From Burkholderia humptydooensis (GTDB taxonomy: Bacteria; Pseudomonadota; Gammaproteobacteria; Burkholderiales; Burkholderiaceae), in assembly GCF_001513745.1 (NCBI RefSeq), contig NZ_CP013380.1, forward strand, positions 1,612,001 through 1,676,000: a DNA stretch of 64,000 nt, read 5' to 3'. The stretch's first letter is position 1. Every line of letters starts with the position of its first letter. This document shows positions 23,741-34,458 of the stretch, in pieces. The position numbers were made by a program, and so were the translations under genes. The notes beneath the pieces were generated by a model, which saw nothing but the letters and a program-made list of their open reading frames with translations, made no database searches and was not told where the DNA came from.

Positions 23741-24472
23741 ATGACCGTGAACAAGAGACTCGTCGGCGCCGTGCTCGTCGCGCTCGCGCTGGCCGGCCGC
23801 GCGGCCGCGCAAACCCTGCCGCTGCCCGGCGGCCTGATCGACCTCGGCAGCCGCGCCGGCGAGCAGATGCTGGCCGAGAGCGGCGCACGCAGCGCATACG
23901 CGTCGCTCGGCAGCCACTTCGTCACGCAGAAGACCCAGAGCTATTGCGGCGTCGCGTCGCTCGTGATGGTGCTGAACGCGCTGCGCGTGCCGGCGCCCGC
24001 CGCCGAGCAATATCCGCCGTTCCACTATTTCACGCAGGACAACGTGCTCAACGATGCGACCGAGAAGATTCGTCCGCGCGAGCTGATCGAGCGGCACGGC
24101 ATGACGCTCGATCAGCTCGGCGCGCTCGCGAACGCGCTCGGCGCGAGCGGCGACGTGCGCCATGCATCCGACGTGTCGGTCGACGCGTTTCGCGCGGACG
24201 CGGTCGCGCATCTCGGCCGGCCGGGGCGCTACGTGCTCGTCAACTACCTGAGAAGCCGCCTCGGCCAGCGGACGGGCGGCCACATCTCGCCGCTCGGCGC
24301 GTACGATGCCGCAGCCGACCGCTTCCTGATCCTCGACGTGTCCCGCTACAAGTACCCGCCCGTCTGGGTGACGACGGCCGACCTGTACGCGGCGATGAAC
24401 ACGCCCGATGCGGACAGCGGCGGCCGCAGCCGCGGCTATGTGCTGATCGACGGGGCGGCAGGCGGGAGGTGA
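23741..24472 (+). CDS. Exported phytochelatin-synthase-like cysteine peptidase
   Basis: 243-residue protein with a signal peptide (MTVNKRLVGAVLVALALAGR, cut after AAA) and a papain-like phytochelatin synthase domain. The predicted catalytic triad is Cys69 (QSYCGVAS), His181 (GGHISP) and Asp199 (LDVSRYKYPP). Bacterial members of this family lack the Cys-rich C-terminal half of plant enzymes and are thought mainly to deglycylate glutathione rather than polymerise it; that is family knowledge, not shown here. The start is set by AGGAG five nt before ATG 23741. It lies between ppsR and ppsA. Confidence 0.85.
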   Translation: MTVNKRLVGAVLVALALAGRAAAQTLPLPGGLIDLGSRAGEQMLAESGARSAYASLGSHFVTQKTQSYCGVASLVMVLNALRVPAPAAEQYPPFHYFTQDNVLNDATEKIRPRELIERHGMTLDQLGALANALGASGDVRHASDVSVDAFRADAVAHLGRPGRYVLVNYLRSRLGQRTGGHISPLGAYDAAADRFLILDVSRYKYPPVWVTTADLYAAMNTPDADSGGRSRGYVLIDGAAGGR

Positions 24473-24966
24473 TATCCGGGGCCAGACTGGAACTCGGAAC
24501 CTGACGGCTGACACCGGACACATCGAGCACTCTCCTCACCGCACCGCCAAACGCCGGCCTCCTTGAGGCAGCACGGAAATCGGCGGTTCGGCGAGCGCGC
24601 CCGCGCCGACGACGCGCGCCGGCGCGCCGCGCGTCGAAACCGCGCGCTAGAGCACCATTGCGAGCGGGTTGCGCCACATCCGTTGGCCGGCACGGTAGAA
24701 TAGCGGCAACCTGTTGGATAAGCCCTTGCGGCTGATGCGCGGCGCGGCCGCGTTTCGGGTCGCGATGCGCTACGGATTCCCGGCAAGTTCGGCGATTTGT
24801 CTGCTTTTTCGCCTTTCTGCCGGGATTTTTTGCAAGCGCGCCGGAATCGTCCCCGCCCCGCGAAGGCTTATCCGACAGGTTGTGCAAAGCGCGTCCCGCT
24901 TTTTGCAGGCGGCCGCGCTCCGAGCCCATTGCACGATCGAGCATTTTTTCACACTTAGGGGCTTGT
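24473..24966. other. Non-coding interval upstream of ppsA
   Basis: 494 bp without a convincing gene. It holds a TAGAAT hexamer (24696-24701) without a good -35 partner, and an 18-bp near-perfect inverted repeat listed separately. Presumably it contains the ppsA promoter and leader. Confidence 0.5.
24707..24882. repeat. Long-range inverted repeat upstream of ppsA
   Basis: CAACCTGTTGGATAAGCC at 24707-24724 and its reverse complement with one mismatch at 24865-24882 (17 of 18 pairs), 140 nt apart. The repeat lies 84-260 nt before the ppsA start and could be two inverted copies of a regulator site or a long stem in the leader RNA. Confidence 0.8.
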
Positions 24967-27366
<2,400 letters not shown>

Positions 27367-27443
27367 TTCGCGGTAATCGCCGGTCCGGGCGGCCATCGGC
27401 CAATTGCCGTCCGGATGAAGGCAATTTGCAAGGTTCATGCTAT

Positions 27444-27476
27444 AAACACCCCGGTAACGCCGGGGTGTTTTTCTTT
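27444..27476 (+). terminator. Intrinsic terminator after ppsA
   Basis: Perfect 11-bp stem AAACACCCCGG (27444-27454) / CCGGGGTGTTT (27460-27470), 5-nt loop, then TTTCTTT. Lies 78 nt after the ppsA stop. Confidence 0.9.
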
Positions 27477-27493
27477 GCGCAACGGGAGGCGCG

Positions 27494-27928
27494 ATGGTAT
27501 CGGGGCAGTTTTTCTGGTGGATCGGCGTCGGTGTGTTCGTCGTCGCGGAACTGCTGACGGGAACGTTCTACCTGCTGATGATCGCGCTCGGCTTTTTCGC
27601 GGGCGGCCTCGTGCATCTCGCGGGCGCGCCCGCCGCCTGGCAGTTCGCCGCAGCGGCGCTCGTCGCGATCGTCGCCGTGATTGCGTTGAGGCGCTCGGGG
27701 CTCGGCCGCAAGCAGAAGCGCGACGCCTCCGCGAATCCCGACGTCAACATCGATATCGGCGCGACGATCGCGGTCAGGCATTGGCACGATCGCCGGGCGC
27801 GTGCGCAGTATCGGGGCGCGCAGTGGGACGTCGAGCTCGCCGCCGGCGAGCGCGAGGACGCGCATCTGTACGAGGTGCGCGCGGTGCGCGGCAACTGCCT
27901 GATCGTTGCCGCGAAGCCGTCGGCTTAA
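27494..27928 (+). CDS. NfeD-family membrane protein
   Basis: 144-residue inner-membrane protein with two or three N-terminal hydrophobic segments (FFWWIGVGVFVVAELLTG, LLMIALGFFAGGLV, FAAAALVAIVAVIAL) and a C-terminal soluble OB-like domain (residues ~85-140), the short NfeD layout. NfeD proteins pair with stomatin-like proteins, and one follows 91 nt downstream. Their shared role is linked to membrane quality control or microdomains; the exact function here is unknown. GGGAGG precedes ATG 27494. Confidence 0.88.
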   Translation: MVSGQFFWWIGVGVFVVAELLTGTFYLLMIALGFFAGGLVHLAGAPAAWQFAAAALVAIVAVIALRRSGLGRKQKRDASANPDVNIDIGATIAVRHWHDRRARAQYRGAQWDVELAAGEREDAHLYEVRAVRGNCLIVAAKPSA

Positions 27929-28019
27929 CCGTGCGCGTTGTCGTGCGCGTTTTTGCGCTTATATTTGCGCTCGTATCCGCGCGTTCGGCTTTCACATTCC
28001 AACCAGGAGGACTTGTTTC

Positions 28020-28967
28020 ATGGATTCGTTGATCGTCTGGGCGGTGCTGCTCGTCATCGCTTTCGTGATCGTGTCGCAGACGGTGAAGATCGTGCCGCAG
28101 CAGCACGCGTGGGTGCTCGAGCGCTTCGGCCGCTATCACGCGACGCTGTCGCCGGGCCTGAACATCGTGCTGCCGTTCGTCGACCGGATCGCGTACCGGC
28201 ACGTGCTGAAGGAGATCCCGCTCGACGTGCCGAGCCAGATCTGCATCACGCGCGACAACACGCAGTTGCAGGTCGACGGCGTGCTGTACTTCCAGGTCAC
28301 CGATCCGATGAAGGCGTCGTACGGTTCGAGCAACTTCGTGCTCGCGATCACGCAGCTCGCGCAGACCACGCTGCGCTCGGTGATCGGCAAGCTCGAGCTC
28401 GACAAGACCTTCGAGGAGCGCGATTTCATCAATCACAGCATCGTGTCGGCGCTCGACGAGGCGGCGTCGAACTGGGGCGTGAAGGTGCTGCGCTACGAGA
28501 TCAAGGATCTGACGCCGCCCAAGGAGATCCTGCACGCGATGCAGGCGCAGATCACCGCGGAGCGCGAGAAGCGCGCGCTGATCGCCGCGTCCGAAGGGCG
28601 CAAGCAGGAGCAGATCAACCTCGCGTCGGGCGCGCGCGAGGCGGCGATCCAGAAGTCGGAAGGCGAGAGGCAGGCGGCGATCAACCAGGCGCAGGGCGAG
28701 GCGGCCGCGATTCTCGCGGTGGCCGAGGCGAACGCGCAGGCGATTCAGAAGATTGCGCAGGCGATCCAGTCGCAGGGCGGGATGGACGCGGTGAACCTGA
28801 AGGTCGCCGAGCAATACGTCGGCGCGTTCGGCAACCTCGCGAAGACGGGCAACACGCTGATCGTGCCGTCGAACCTGTCGGATCTGAGCACGGCGATCGC
28901 GTCGGCGCTGACGATCGTGAACCGCGGCGCGCCGGGCGCGGCCGGCCTGGGCGCGAGCAAGGGCTGA
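28020..28967 (+). CDS. SPFH/Band 7 stomatin-like protein (paraslipin, QmcA-type)
   Basis: 315-residue protein with one N-terminal membrane anchor (LIVWAVLLVIAFVIVSQTV) and an SPFH domain starting at KIVPQQHAWVLERFGRYHATL. It continues with VDGVLYFQVTDPMKASYGSSN, then a charged Ala/Glu-rich helical region (AEREKRALIAASEGRKQEQI) typical for oligomerisation. AGGAGG at 28005-28010 sets ATG 28020. It pairs with the upstream NfeD gene. It probably forms membrane-associated rings interacting with FtsH-type proteases, by analogy to QmcA. Confidence 0.9.
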   Translation: MDSLIVWAVLLVIAFVIVSQTVKIVPQQHAWVLERFGRYHATLSPGLNIVLPFVDRIAYRHVLKEIPLDVPSQICITRDNTQLQVDGVLYFQVTDPMKASYGSSNFVLAITQLAQTTLRSVIGKLELDKTFEERDFINHSIVSALDEAASNWGVKVLRYEIKDLTPPKEILHAMQAQITAEREKRALIAASEGRKQEQINLASGAREAAIQKSEGERQAAINQAQGEAAAILAVAEANAQAIQKIAQAIQSQGGMDAVNLKVAEQYVGAFGNLAKTGNTLIVPSNLSDLSTAIASALTIVNRGAPGAAGLGASKG

Positions 28968-29000
28968 GCGCGGCGCGGATCGAGTGAGGACTCGAATGAA

Positions 29001-29039
29001 GAAACGGCCCGCTTCGAATCGATCGAAGCAGGCCGTTTC
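29001..29039. terminator. Hairpin between convergent paraslipin and smpB genes
   Basis: Inverted repeat GAAACGGCC (29001-29009) / GGCCGTTTC (29031-29039) with an inner stem GCTTCGA / TCGAAGC, separated by single-base bulges. There is no long T-tract, but its place between convergent genes suggests a shared bidirectional terminator. Confidence 0.6.
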
Positions 29040-29098
29040 GATTTCGGCGCGGCTCGTGCAGTTCAGTTCGTGCGGCGCGTGCGGCAAAACGTCGCGCG

Positions 29099-29545
29099 TC
29101 ACGTGGCCGACCGCATGATTCGCGCCTTCTCGCGTTCCCAATCGCGCTTCTTCTCGGTTTCGCGCTTGTCGTGCAGCTTCTTGCCCTTCGCCAGGCCGAT
29201 CTCGCATTTCACGCGACCGCCCTTGTAGTGGAAGTTCAGCGGCACGAGCGTGTAGCCGCGCTGCTCGACCTTGCCGATCAGCTTTTTGATCTCGTCGCGA
29301 TGCAGCAGCAGCTTGCGGGTGCGGACGGGATCGGGCTTGATGTGCGTCGAGGCCTCGGGCAGCGGGCTGATGTGCGTGCCGATCAGGAAGATCTCCGCGT
29401 TCTTCACGACGACGTAGCCTTCCTTGATCTGGCCGCGCCCGGCGCGCAGCGCCTTGACCTCCCACCCCTCGAGCACGAGCCCCGCTTCATAGCGTTCTTC
29501 GATGTGGTAATCGAAGAACGCTTTTCTATTGTCGATGATGCTCAT
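29099..29545 (-). CDS. smpB: SsrA-binding protein SmpB
   Basis: 148-residue partner of tmRNA in ribosome rescue. It shows [38 protein letters not shown] and the C-terminal [20 protein letters not shown] tail that enters the mRNA channel. Family length is about 150-160. It is divergent from ratA with back-to-back -10-like hexamers between them. No tmRNA gene is in the window. Confidence 0.96.
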   Translation of the reverse strand: MSIIDNRKAFFDYHIEERYEAGLVLEGWEVKALRAGRGQIKEGYVVVKNAEIFLIGTHISPLPEASTHIKPDPVRTRKLLLHRDEIKKLIGKVEQRGYTLVPLNFHYKGGRVKCEIGLAKGKKLHDKRETEKKRDWEREKARIMRSAT

Positions 29546-29567
29546 GAAGGGAAATGGCCAACTCGTT

Positions 29568-29583
29568 TAAAATCACGATTTTA
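29568..29583. promoter_or_regulatory. Back-to-back -10-like dyad in the smpB-ratA divergent region
   Basis: TAAAATC (29568-29574) and GATTTTA (29577-29583) form a 7-bp dyad with a 2-nt centre, so each strand carries a TAAAAT hexamer. Paired -35 boxes are weak. It may be overlapping divergent promoters or a regulator site. Confidence 0.4.
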
Positions 29584-29642
29584 GCAAAGCGGGGCGGCGT
29601 TGGCCCGGCTTGCTCGTTTACCTTTGCGATGCCGCGCGATTT

Positions 29643-30080
29643 ATGGCAGATGTCCAGAAAACCGTATTGATCCGCCATTCGGCGGAACAGATGTTCGACC
29701 TCGTCACCGACGTGGCCGATTACCCGAACTTCCTGCCCTGGTGCGGCGGCGTCGAGATTCGCCGCCGCGACGAAACCGGGATGGAGGCGCGGATCGACAT
29801 CAATTTCAAGGGCATCAAGCAGCATTTCGCGACCCACAACACGCAACAGCGCCCGACCCGGATCGACATGGAGTTCGCCGACGGGCCGTTTCGCAAGTTC
29901 ACCGGCTACTGGCGCTTCACGCCGCTGCGCGCGGACGCGTGCAAGATCGAGTTCGCGCTGCACTACGAGTTCTCGAGCATCATCCTCGAGAAGATCATCG
30001 GTCCCGTGTTCACGCACATCGCGAATACGTTCGTCGAATCGTTCGTGAAGCGCGCCGATCAGCGCTACGGCAAGGGGTGA
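29643..30080 (+). CDS. ratA: START/polyketide-cyclase family protein RatA
   Basis: 145-residue SRPBCC-fold protein of the RatA/Coq10 family, with VLIRHSAEQMFDLVTDVADY, FLPWCGGVEI and the C-terminal helix FTHIANTFVESFVKRA. E. coli RatA was reported to hinder 70S formation, while Coq10-type homologues bind ubiquinone; which role applies here is open. ATG 29643 gives MADVQKTV, the conserved N-terminus. The rnfH-like gene follows at once and smpB is divergent, an arrangement conserved in proteobacteria. Confidence 0.9.
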   Translation: MADVQKTVLIRHSAEQMFDLVTDVADYPNFLPWCGGVEIRRRDETGMEARIDINFKGIKQHFATHNTQQRPTRIDMEFADGPFRKFTGYWRFTPLRADACKIEFALHYEFSSIILEKIIGPVFTHIANTFVESFVKRADQRYGKG

Positions 30081-30085
30081 CGCAC

Positions 30086-30409
30086 ATGCCGAAGGTTCAG
30101 GTCTGCTATGCGCTGCCCGAGCGGCAGACGCTCGTCGCCGTCGACGTGCCGGCCGGCGCGACCGTGCGCGACGCGATCCTCGCGAGCGGCGTGCTCGCGC
30201 TGCATCCCGACGTCGACCTCGCGACGCTGAAGACGGGCATTTTCGGCAAGCTCGCGCCGCTCGACGCACCCGTCGCCGACGGCGATCGCGTCGAGCTCTA
30301 CCGGCCGCTCATCGTCGATCCGAAGGTTGCGCGGCAGCGCCGCGTCGACAAGACCCGCCGCGAGGGATCAATCGAGGGCCGCAAGTGGCTGCCGAAGGAT
30401 TCGCGCTGA
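30086..30409 (+). CDS. RnfH-family ubiquitin-fold protein (RatB)
   Basis: 107-residue beta-grasp protein (PKVQVCYALPERQTLVAVDV ... GDRVELYRPLIVDPK), the RnfH/UPF0125 family paired with ratA. The C-terminus is basic. AAGGGG at 30072-30077 places the start at ATG 30086, 5 nt after the ratA stop, rather than at the overlapping GTG 30077. Function uncertain. Confidence 0.88.
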   Translation: MPKVQVCYALPERQTLVAVDVPAGATVRDAILASGVLALHPDVDLATLKTGIFGKLAPLDAPVADGDRVELYRPLIVDPKVARQRRVDKTRREGSIEGRKWLPKDSR

Positions 30410-30532
30410 GCGGCGCGCAGCGTGGGCGATTCGCCTGACGAAATCCGTCGCCGCCTATTCGTCAAGGCTATCGTCAACGCGTTTCGCCGAGCGGTCCGGC
30501 CAAACATCCGATGAAATGCGCGGCGTCCGCGC

Positions 30533-31501
30533 TCAGTGCGCGCCGAGGTTCGCGTTGAGCGGATCGTCGGCCGCGCGCTTGTCGCCGTGCCGGCGCACCG
30601 ACCCGTAGACGCCCGCGAGCAGCAGCACGAGCGCCGCGATCTCGAGCGCGCGCGGCAACCGGTGATCGAAGACGAAGCCGTACAGCAGCGCGAAAACGGT
30701 TTCGAACACGATCAACTGGCCCGATAGCGTGAGCGGCAGCCGCTTCGACGCCGCGTTCCACAGCCCGTTGCCGAGCCACGATGCGCCGATCGCGAGGCCG
30801 AGATTCAGCAGCCAGAACAACTGCCAGCGCGATGCGGGCAGCGCGGGCTGCAGCGCGCCGGCCGGCAGCGCGGCGATGCCGATCCAGCACAGCCCGCCGA
30901 TCAGGCCCGTGACGACGCCCCACAGCACCGACCATTCGTTGCCGTCGAAATGGTGATGGCGTTGCAGATAGCGGGCGTTCGCGACCGCGTACCACGTCCA
31001 GCTCGCGAGCGCGCCCGCCGCGCATGCGATGCCGGCGAGCTTTTGCGCGAGCGTCGTCGCGTGCGCGGCTTCGGACGTGAACAGATCGACGTTGATGCAC
31101 ACGATGCCGGCGATGACGAGCGCGAGCGGACCCGCGAGCCGCTTGAGCGGCACCGCGCCGTAGTCGCCCAGGCCCGCGAGCGTGACGGTGACGGGCAGCA
31201 CGCCGACGATCAGCGAACTGGGCGCGATGCCGATCAGGTGCACGGCGCTCGACAGCAGCATGTAGTACGCGACGTTGCCGACGAGCGCGAGCTTCACGAG
31301 CGCGACGAGATCGTCGCGCGTGAGGCGCGCGGCGAGCGAGCGGGCGGCCGGCAGCGCGGCCGCGAGCGATACGAGGCCGTACATCGCGTAGCGGCCGACG
31401 CTCAGCAACAGCGGCGAGAAATCGGTCAGGAGCCGCGGCACGAGAAACACCATTCCCCACAAGGCGCCTGCCAATACGCCATATACCACACCGCGCCGCA
31501 T
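30533..31501 (-). CDS. EamA/DMT-superfamily transporter
   Basis: 322-residue inner-membrane protein with about ten transmembrane helices in two EamA-like halves (GVLAGALWGMVFLVPRL at the N-terminus; LSGQLIVFETVFALLYGFVF and ALVLLLAGVYGS in the second half). The substrate is unknown; the family exports amino acids and other metabolites. GGAG six nt upstream supports ATG 31501. An in-frame ATG at 31570 would add 23 polar residues and lacks a well-placed site. Confidence 0.85.
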   Translation of the reverse strand: MRRGVVYGVLAGALWGMVFLVPRLLTDFSPLLLSVGRYAMYGLVSLAAALPAARSLAARLTRDDLVALVKLALVGNVAYYMLLSSAVHLIGIAPSSLIVGVLPVTVTLAGLGDYGAVPLKRLAGPLALVIAGIVCINVDLFTSEAAHATTLAQKLAGIACAAGALASWTWYAVANARYLQRHHHFDGNEWSVLWGVVTGLIGGLCWIGIAALPAGALQPALPASRWQLFWLLNLGLAIGASWLGNGLWNAASKRLPLTLSGQLIVFETVFALLYGFVFDHRLPRALEIAALVLLLAGVYGSVRRHGDKRAADDPLNANLGAH

Positions 31502-31621
31502 CGAATTCTCCGACCATTCCACTGACGAGCGCGCATCATAGCGGTGCGGGGCGGTGTTCGTCTTGTTCATTCCTGCACTCGGCCGATGCGGCGCGTCGGC
31601 CGGGGGCGCGCATTGCCGCGG

Positions 31622-32305
31622 CTACGCGTCGGCCGAGCCGGCGGCGCGCCCGGTGTCGCCGCGAGTCGCGGCGTCGCGCGCGTGGCGGCGGACGGCCCGC
31701 ACTTTTCCGCTGTTTCCGCCGCCGCAGTAGAACCGGTCGCCGCCGTCGGATTCGAGCCCCGATACGCCGACGCCCGCCGGCATCCCGAGCGCCTCCAGCA
31801 CGTCGCCCGTTCGCGGATCGACGCGGCGCAGCTCGCTCTCGTCGTTTTCCCACGTGCCATGCCAGAGCTCGCCGTCGACCCACGTGACGCCGGTGACGAA
31901 GCGGTTCGATTCGATCGTCCGAAGAATCGCGCCCGTTTCGGGATCGATCTGATGAATCCGGCGTTCGCGATACTGGCCGACCCAGAGCGCGCCCTCGGCC
32001 CACGCGAGCCCGGAGTCGCCGCCGCCGGGCGCGGGAATCGTCGCGAGCACGCGGCCCGTGTCCGGGTCGATCTTGTGAATGCGGTCCTCCGCGATCTGAT
32101 ACAGATGCCGGCCGTCGAACGCGGTGCCGGCGTGCGCGGCGACGTCGATCGAGTGCAGCGCCGTTCCGCTCGCCGGGTCGAGCGCGTTCAGCCTGTCGCC
32201 GGATGCGAACCATACCCGGTGGCCGTCGTATGTGACGCCGTGCACGCCGTCGACGCCCGGAAACGGGCCGTATTCCCGAATGATTTCGGCGGTCGATCGC
32301 TTCAT
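31622..32305 (-). CDS. Beta-propeller repeat protein (glutaminyl cyclase/Vgb-like)
   Basis: 227-residue cytoplasmic protein made of repeated blades (VWFASGDRLNALDPASGTAL; LYQIAEDRIHKIDPDTGRVL; LWVGQYRERRIHQIDPETGA; LRRVDPRTGDVLEAL), a five-to-six-bladed propeller of the glutamine cyclotransferase/streptogramin lyase type. No signal peptide is seen. The C-terminal 25 residues are Arg/Ala-rich and not propeller-like, so the end may have diverged. The catalytic identity is not assignable. Confidence 0.65.
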   Translation of the reverse strand: MKRSTAEIIREYGPFPGVDGVHGVTYDGHRVWFASGDRLNALDPASGTALHSIDVAAHAGTAFDGRHLYQIAEDRIHKIDPDTGRVLATIPAPGGGDSGLAWAEGALWVGQYRERRIHQIDPETGAILRTIESNRFVTGVTWVDGELWHGTWENDESELRRVDPRTGDVLEALGMPAGVGVSGLESDGGDRFYCGGGNSGKVRAVRRHARDAATRGDTGRAAGSADA

Positions 32306-32336
32306 GTCCGTCTCCCGGTTGCTCGATGGCGTCATC

Positions 32337-33557
32337 CTAATCGCCCGGCAGCGGCGCGGGGAGTAACAAGGTCGTCGCGAATCCCGGCACGGGCGGAGTC
32401 GTCCAGCGGCGCGCGCGGCCGCGGCCGAACGACTGCGCCTTGCCGGCCGTCGCGAGCGCGTCGAGCGAGCGCTGCACGGTGCGCTGGCTCGCGCCGAGCG
32501 CGAGCGCAAGCGCGGAGCTCGACCACGACTCGCCGTCGGCGAGGAGGGCGAGTACCGTCGCGTGCGCGTCTTCGACCGGGCGTGCGAGCACGGCCACGTC
32601 GCGCGCCGTGCACGGCGTCAGCGCGAATCCCCGCTTCGTCGCGCGAATGTCGGCCAGTTCGCCGAGCAGCGCGCGCAGCCGTCCGATCTCGACGCGCAGG
32701 CGCGCGCGATGCGATTCGTCGATGCGCTTCGCGCGGAACGCGCGGGCGACGAGCGCCTCGCGCGGCACGTCGTCCGGCCAGGCTTCGCCGAGCGCGCGGG
32801 CGAGCGCGAACAGGACGGGGCGTCTCGCGAGCGGGACCGTCGTGCGCGCGTCGTGCACGACGTGACGGCACGCGTCGACGACGAGCGACGTCGACGTGCG
32901 CCATGCCTCGACGTCGTCGAGCCGCAGCGCGCGTGTTTCGCCGCGCGTGATGAGGCGCGCGGCGGGCGTGTCGAGGGCGCGAAACGCATGTTCGACTTCG
33001 GCCGCGAGCGCGGGAATGCCGGCGACGCGCGCCGCGCGTTCGGCGCGGGCGAGCGCCGCGCGCGCGGGTTTCGTCTCGATGCGCCGCAGCGCGATGCCCG
33101 CGACGATCAGCTCGTGGGCGGCCTGCAAGGCGGGCGGGCAGGCGGCGGCATCGAGCGTGGCGAGCATGCGCTCGGCCTCGCCGACGCGGCCGATCAGCAA
33201 CAGGCGACGGACCGCGAGATACCGCGCGTGCGCGGCGTTGACGCGGTCGCCATGCGCATCGAGCGTCGCGCGCGCCGCGTCGAGCGCCTTCTCGGGCCAG
33301 CCGAGCTCGCGCGATGCGAGCGCGATCTCGGCTTCGGCGACGACGCATCGCGCACGGGCGAGCGCCTCCTTCGGGCCGAATGCGCGGGCCGCGCGCCGCA
33401 CGAGCGCCTTCGCCCGGACGAAATCGCCGAGCTGCGCCATCGCGACGCCGCGCAGCGCGAGCGCGGGCGCATCGTCGCGCAGCGCGACGCGGTTCAGCGC
33501 GCCGAGCGGATCACCCGCCGCGAGCGCGCGCGCCGCGGCCGTGATCAGCGAGTCCAT
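32337..33557 (-). CDS. Transcriptional regulator with TPR-like N-terminus and C-terminal winged helix
   Basis: 406-residue protein. Residues ~1-200 are Ala-rich helical pairs resembling TPRs (LRGVAMAQLGDFVRAKALVR and similar). The middle section (EAWRTSTSLVVDACRHVVHD) and the C-terminal region (LLADGESWSSSALALALGAS then QRTVQRSLDAL) look like a DeoR/MarR-style winged helix. It is divergent from the DUF899-DUF2182 pair with 136 bp between the starts, so it may control them. The ligand is unknown. Confidence 0.7.
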   Translation of the reverse strand: MDSLITAAARALAAGDPLGALNRVALRDDAPALALRGVAMAQLGDFVRAKALVRRAARAFGPKEALARARCVVAEAEIALASRELGWPEKALDAARATLDAHGDRVNAAHARYLAVRRLLLIGRVGEAERMLATLDAAACPPALQAAHELIVAGIALRRIETKPARAALARAERAARVAGIPALAAEVEHAFRALDTPAARLITRGETRALRLDDVEAWRTSTSLVVDACRHVVHDARTTVPLARRPVLFALARALGEAWPDDVPREALVARAFRAKRIDESHRARLRVEIGRLRALLGELADIRATKRGFALTPCTARDVAVLARPVEDAHATVLALLADGESWSSSALALALGASQRTVQRSLDALATAGKAQSFGRGRARRWTTPPVPGFATTLLLPAPLPGD

Positions 33558-33693
33558 CGGAATCCCGCCACACTTGTCACTCCCACCGTTCGAAGCACGC
33601 GACTAATCTACCACCACGCGATCAAGCAACCCGCGCGCCGGATCGCGGACCGATCGAGCGGCGCGCGGCGCAGACGAAAAGGAGGGACGAACG

Positions 33694-34458
33694 ATGACGA
33701 CACACACGATCGGCACGCGCGACGAATGGCTCGCCGCGCGGCTCGAACTGCTCGATGCGGAAAAGGCGCACACGCGGCGCGGCGACGCGCTCGCGCGGCA
33801 GCGCGCGGCGTTGCCGTGGGTGCGCGTCGACAAGGCGTATCGATTCGACACCGACGAGGGCGACGCATCGCTCGCGGAGCTTTTCCGCGGCCGCTCGCAA
33901 CTGCTCGTCTACCACTTCATGTTCGGCCCCGACTACACGGCGGGATGCCCGTCGTGCTCGGCGATCGCGGACGGCTTCGACGGCTTCGTCGTCCACCTCG
34001 CGCATCACGACGTCACGCTCGCGGCGGTGTCGCGCGCGCCGCTCGCGAAGCTGCAGGCGTACCGGAAGCGCATGGGATGGACGTTTCCGTGGGCGTCGTC
34101 GCGCGACAGCGACTTCAACTACGACTTCAACGTGTCGTTTACTGACGCGCAGCAGCGCAACGGGCGCGTCGAATACAACTACCGGCGCGGCGGCCACGCG
34201 ATGGACGCGACGCCCGCGCCTGCGCCCGTTGCCGAATTCGCGGCCACCTGCGGGACCGACGCGCGCACGTACGCGCGCGAGCGGCCGGGGATGAGCGCGT
34301 TCGTGCTCGAGGACGGCGCCGTCTATCACACGTATTCGACGTACGCGCGCGGGCTGGACGGACTCTGGGGCATGTACCAGTGGCTCGACCGCGCGCCGAA
34401 GGGGCGCAACGAAACGGGCGTGTGGTGGCGTCGCCATGACGAGTACGACGGGCGCTGA
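33694..34458 (+). CDS. DUF899 thioredoxin-fold protein
   Basis: 254-residue DUF899 protein. [32 protein letters not shown] and [12 protein letters not shown] (a CxxC-like Cys pair) are family landmarks, followed by [19 protein letters not shown]. The family is thioredoxin-like with no settled reaction. AGGAGGG precedes ATG 33694. The end overlaps the DUF2182 gene by 23 nt, implying co-translation. Confidence 0.88.
   Translation: MTTHTIGTRDEWLAARLELLDAEKAHTRRGDALARQRAALPWVRVDKAYRFDTDEGDASLAELFRGRSQLLVYHFMFGPDYTAGCPSCSAIADGFDGFVVHLAHHDVTLAAVSRAPLAKLQAYRKRMGWTFPWASSRDSDFNYDFNVSFTDAQQRNGRVEYNYRRGGHAMDATPAPAPVAEFAATCGTDARTYARERPGMSAFVLEDGAVYHTYSTYARGLDGLWGMYQWLDRAPKGRNETGVWWRRHDEYDGR

Noticed and set aside
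24683..24701. TTGGCC ... TAGAAT as a ppsA promoter
   Set aside because: Spacing is only 7 nt and no other -35 fits; left as an unpaired hexamer.
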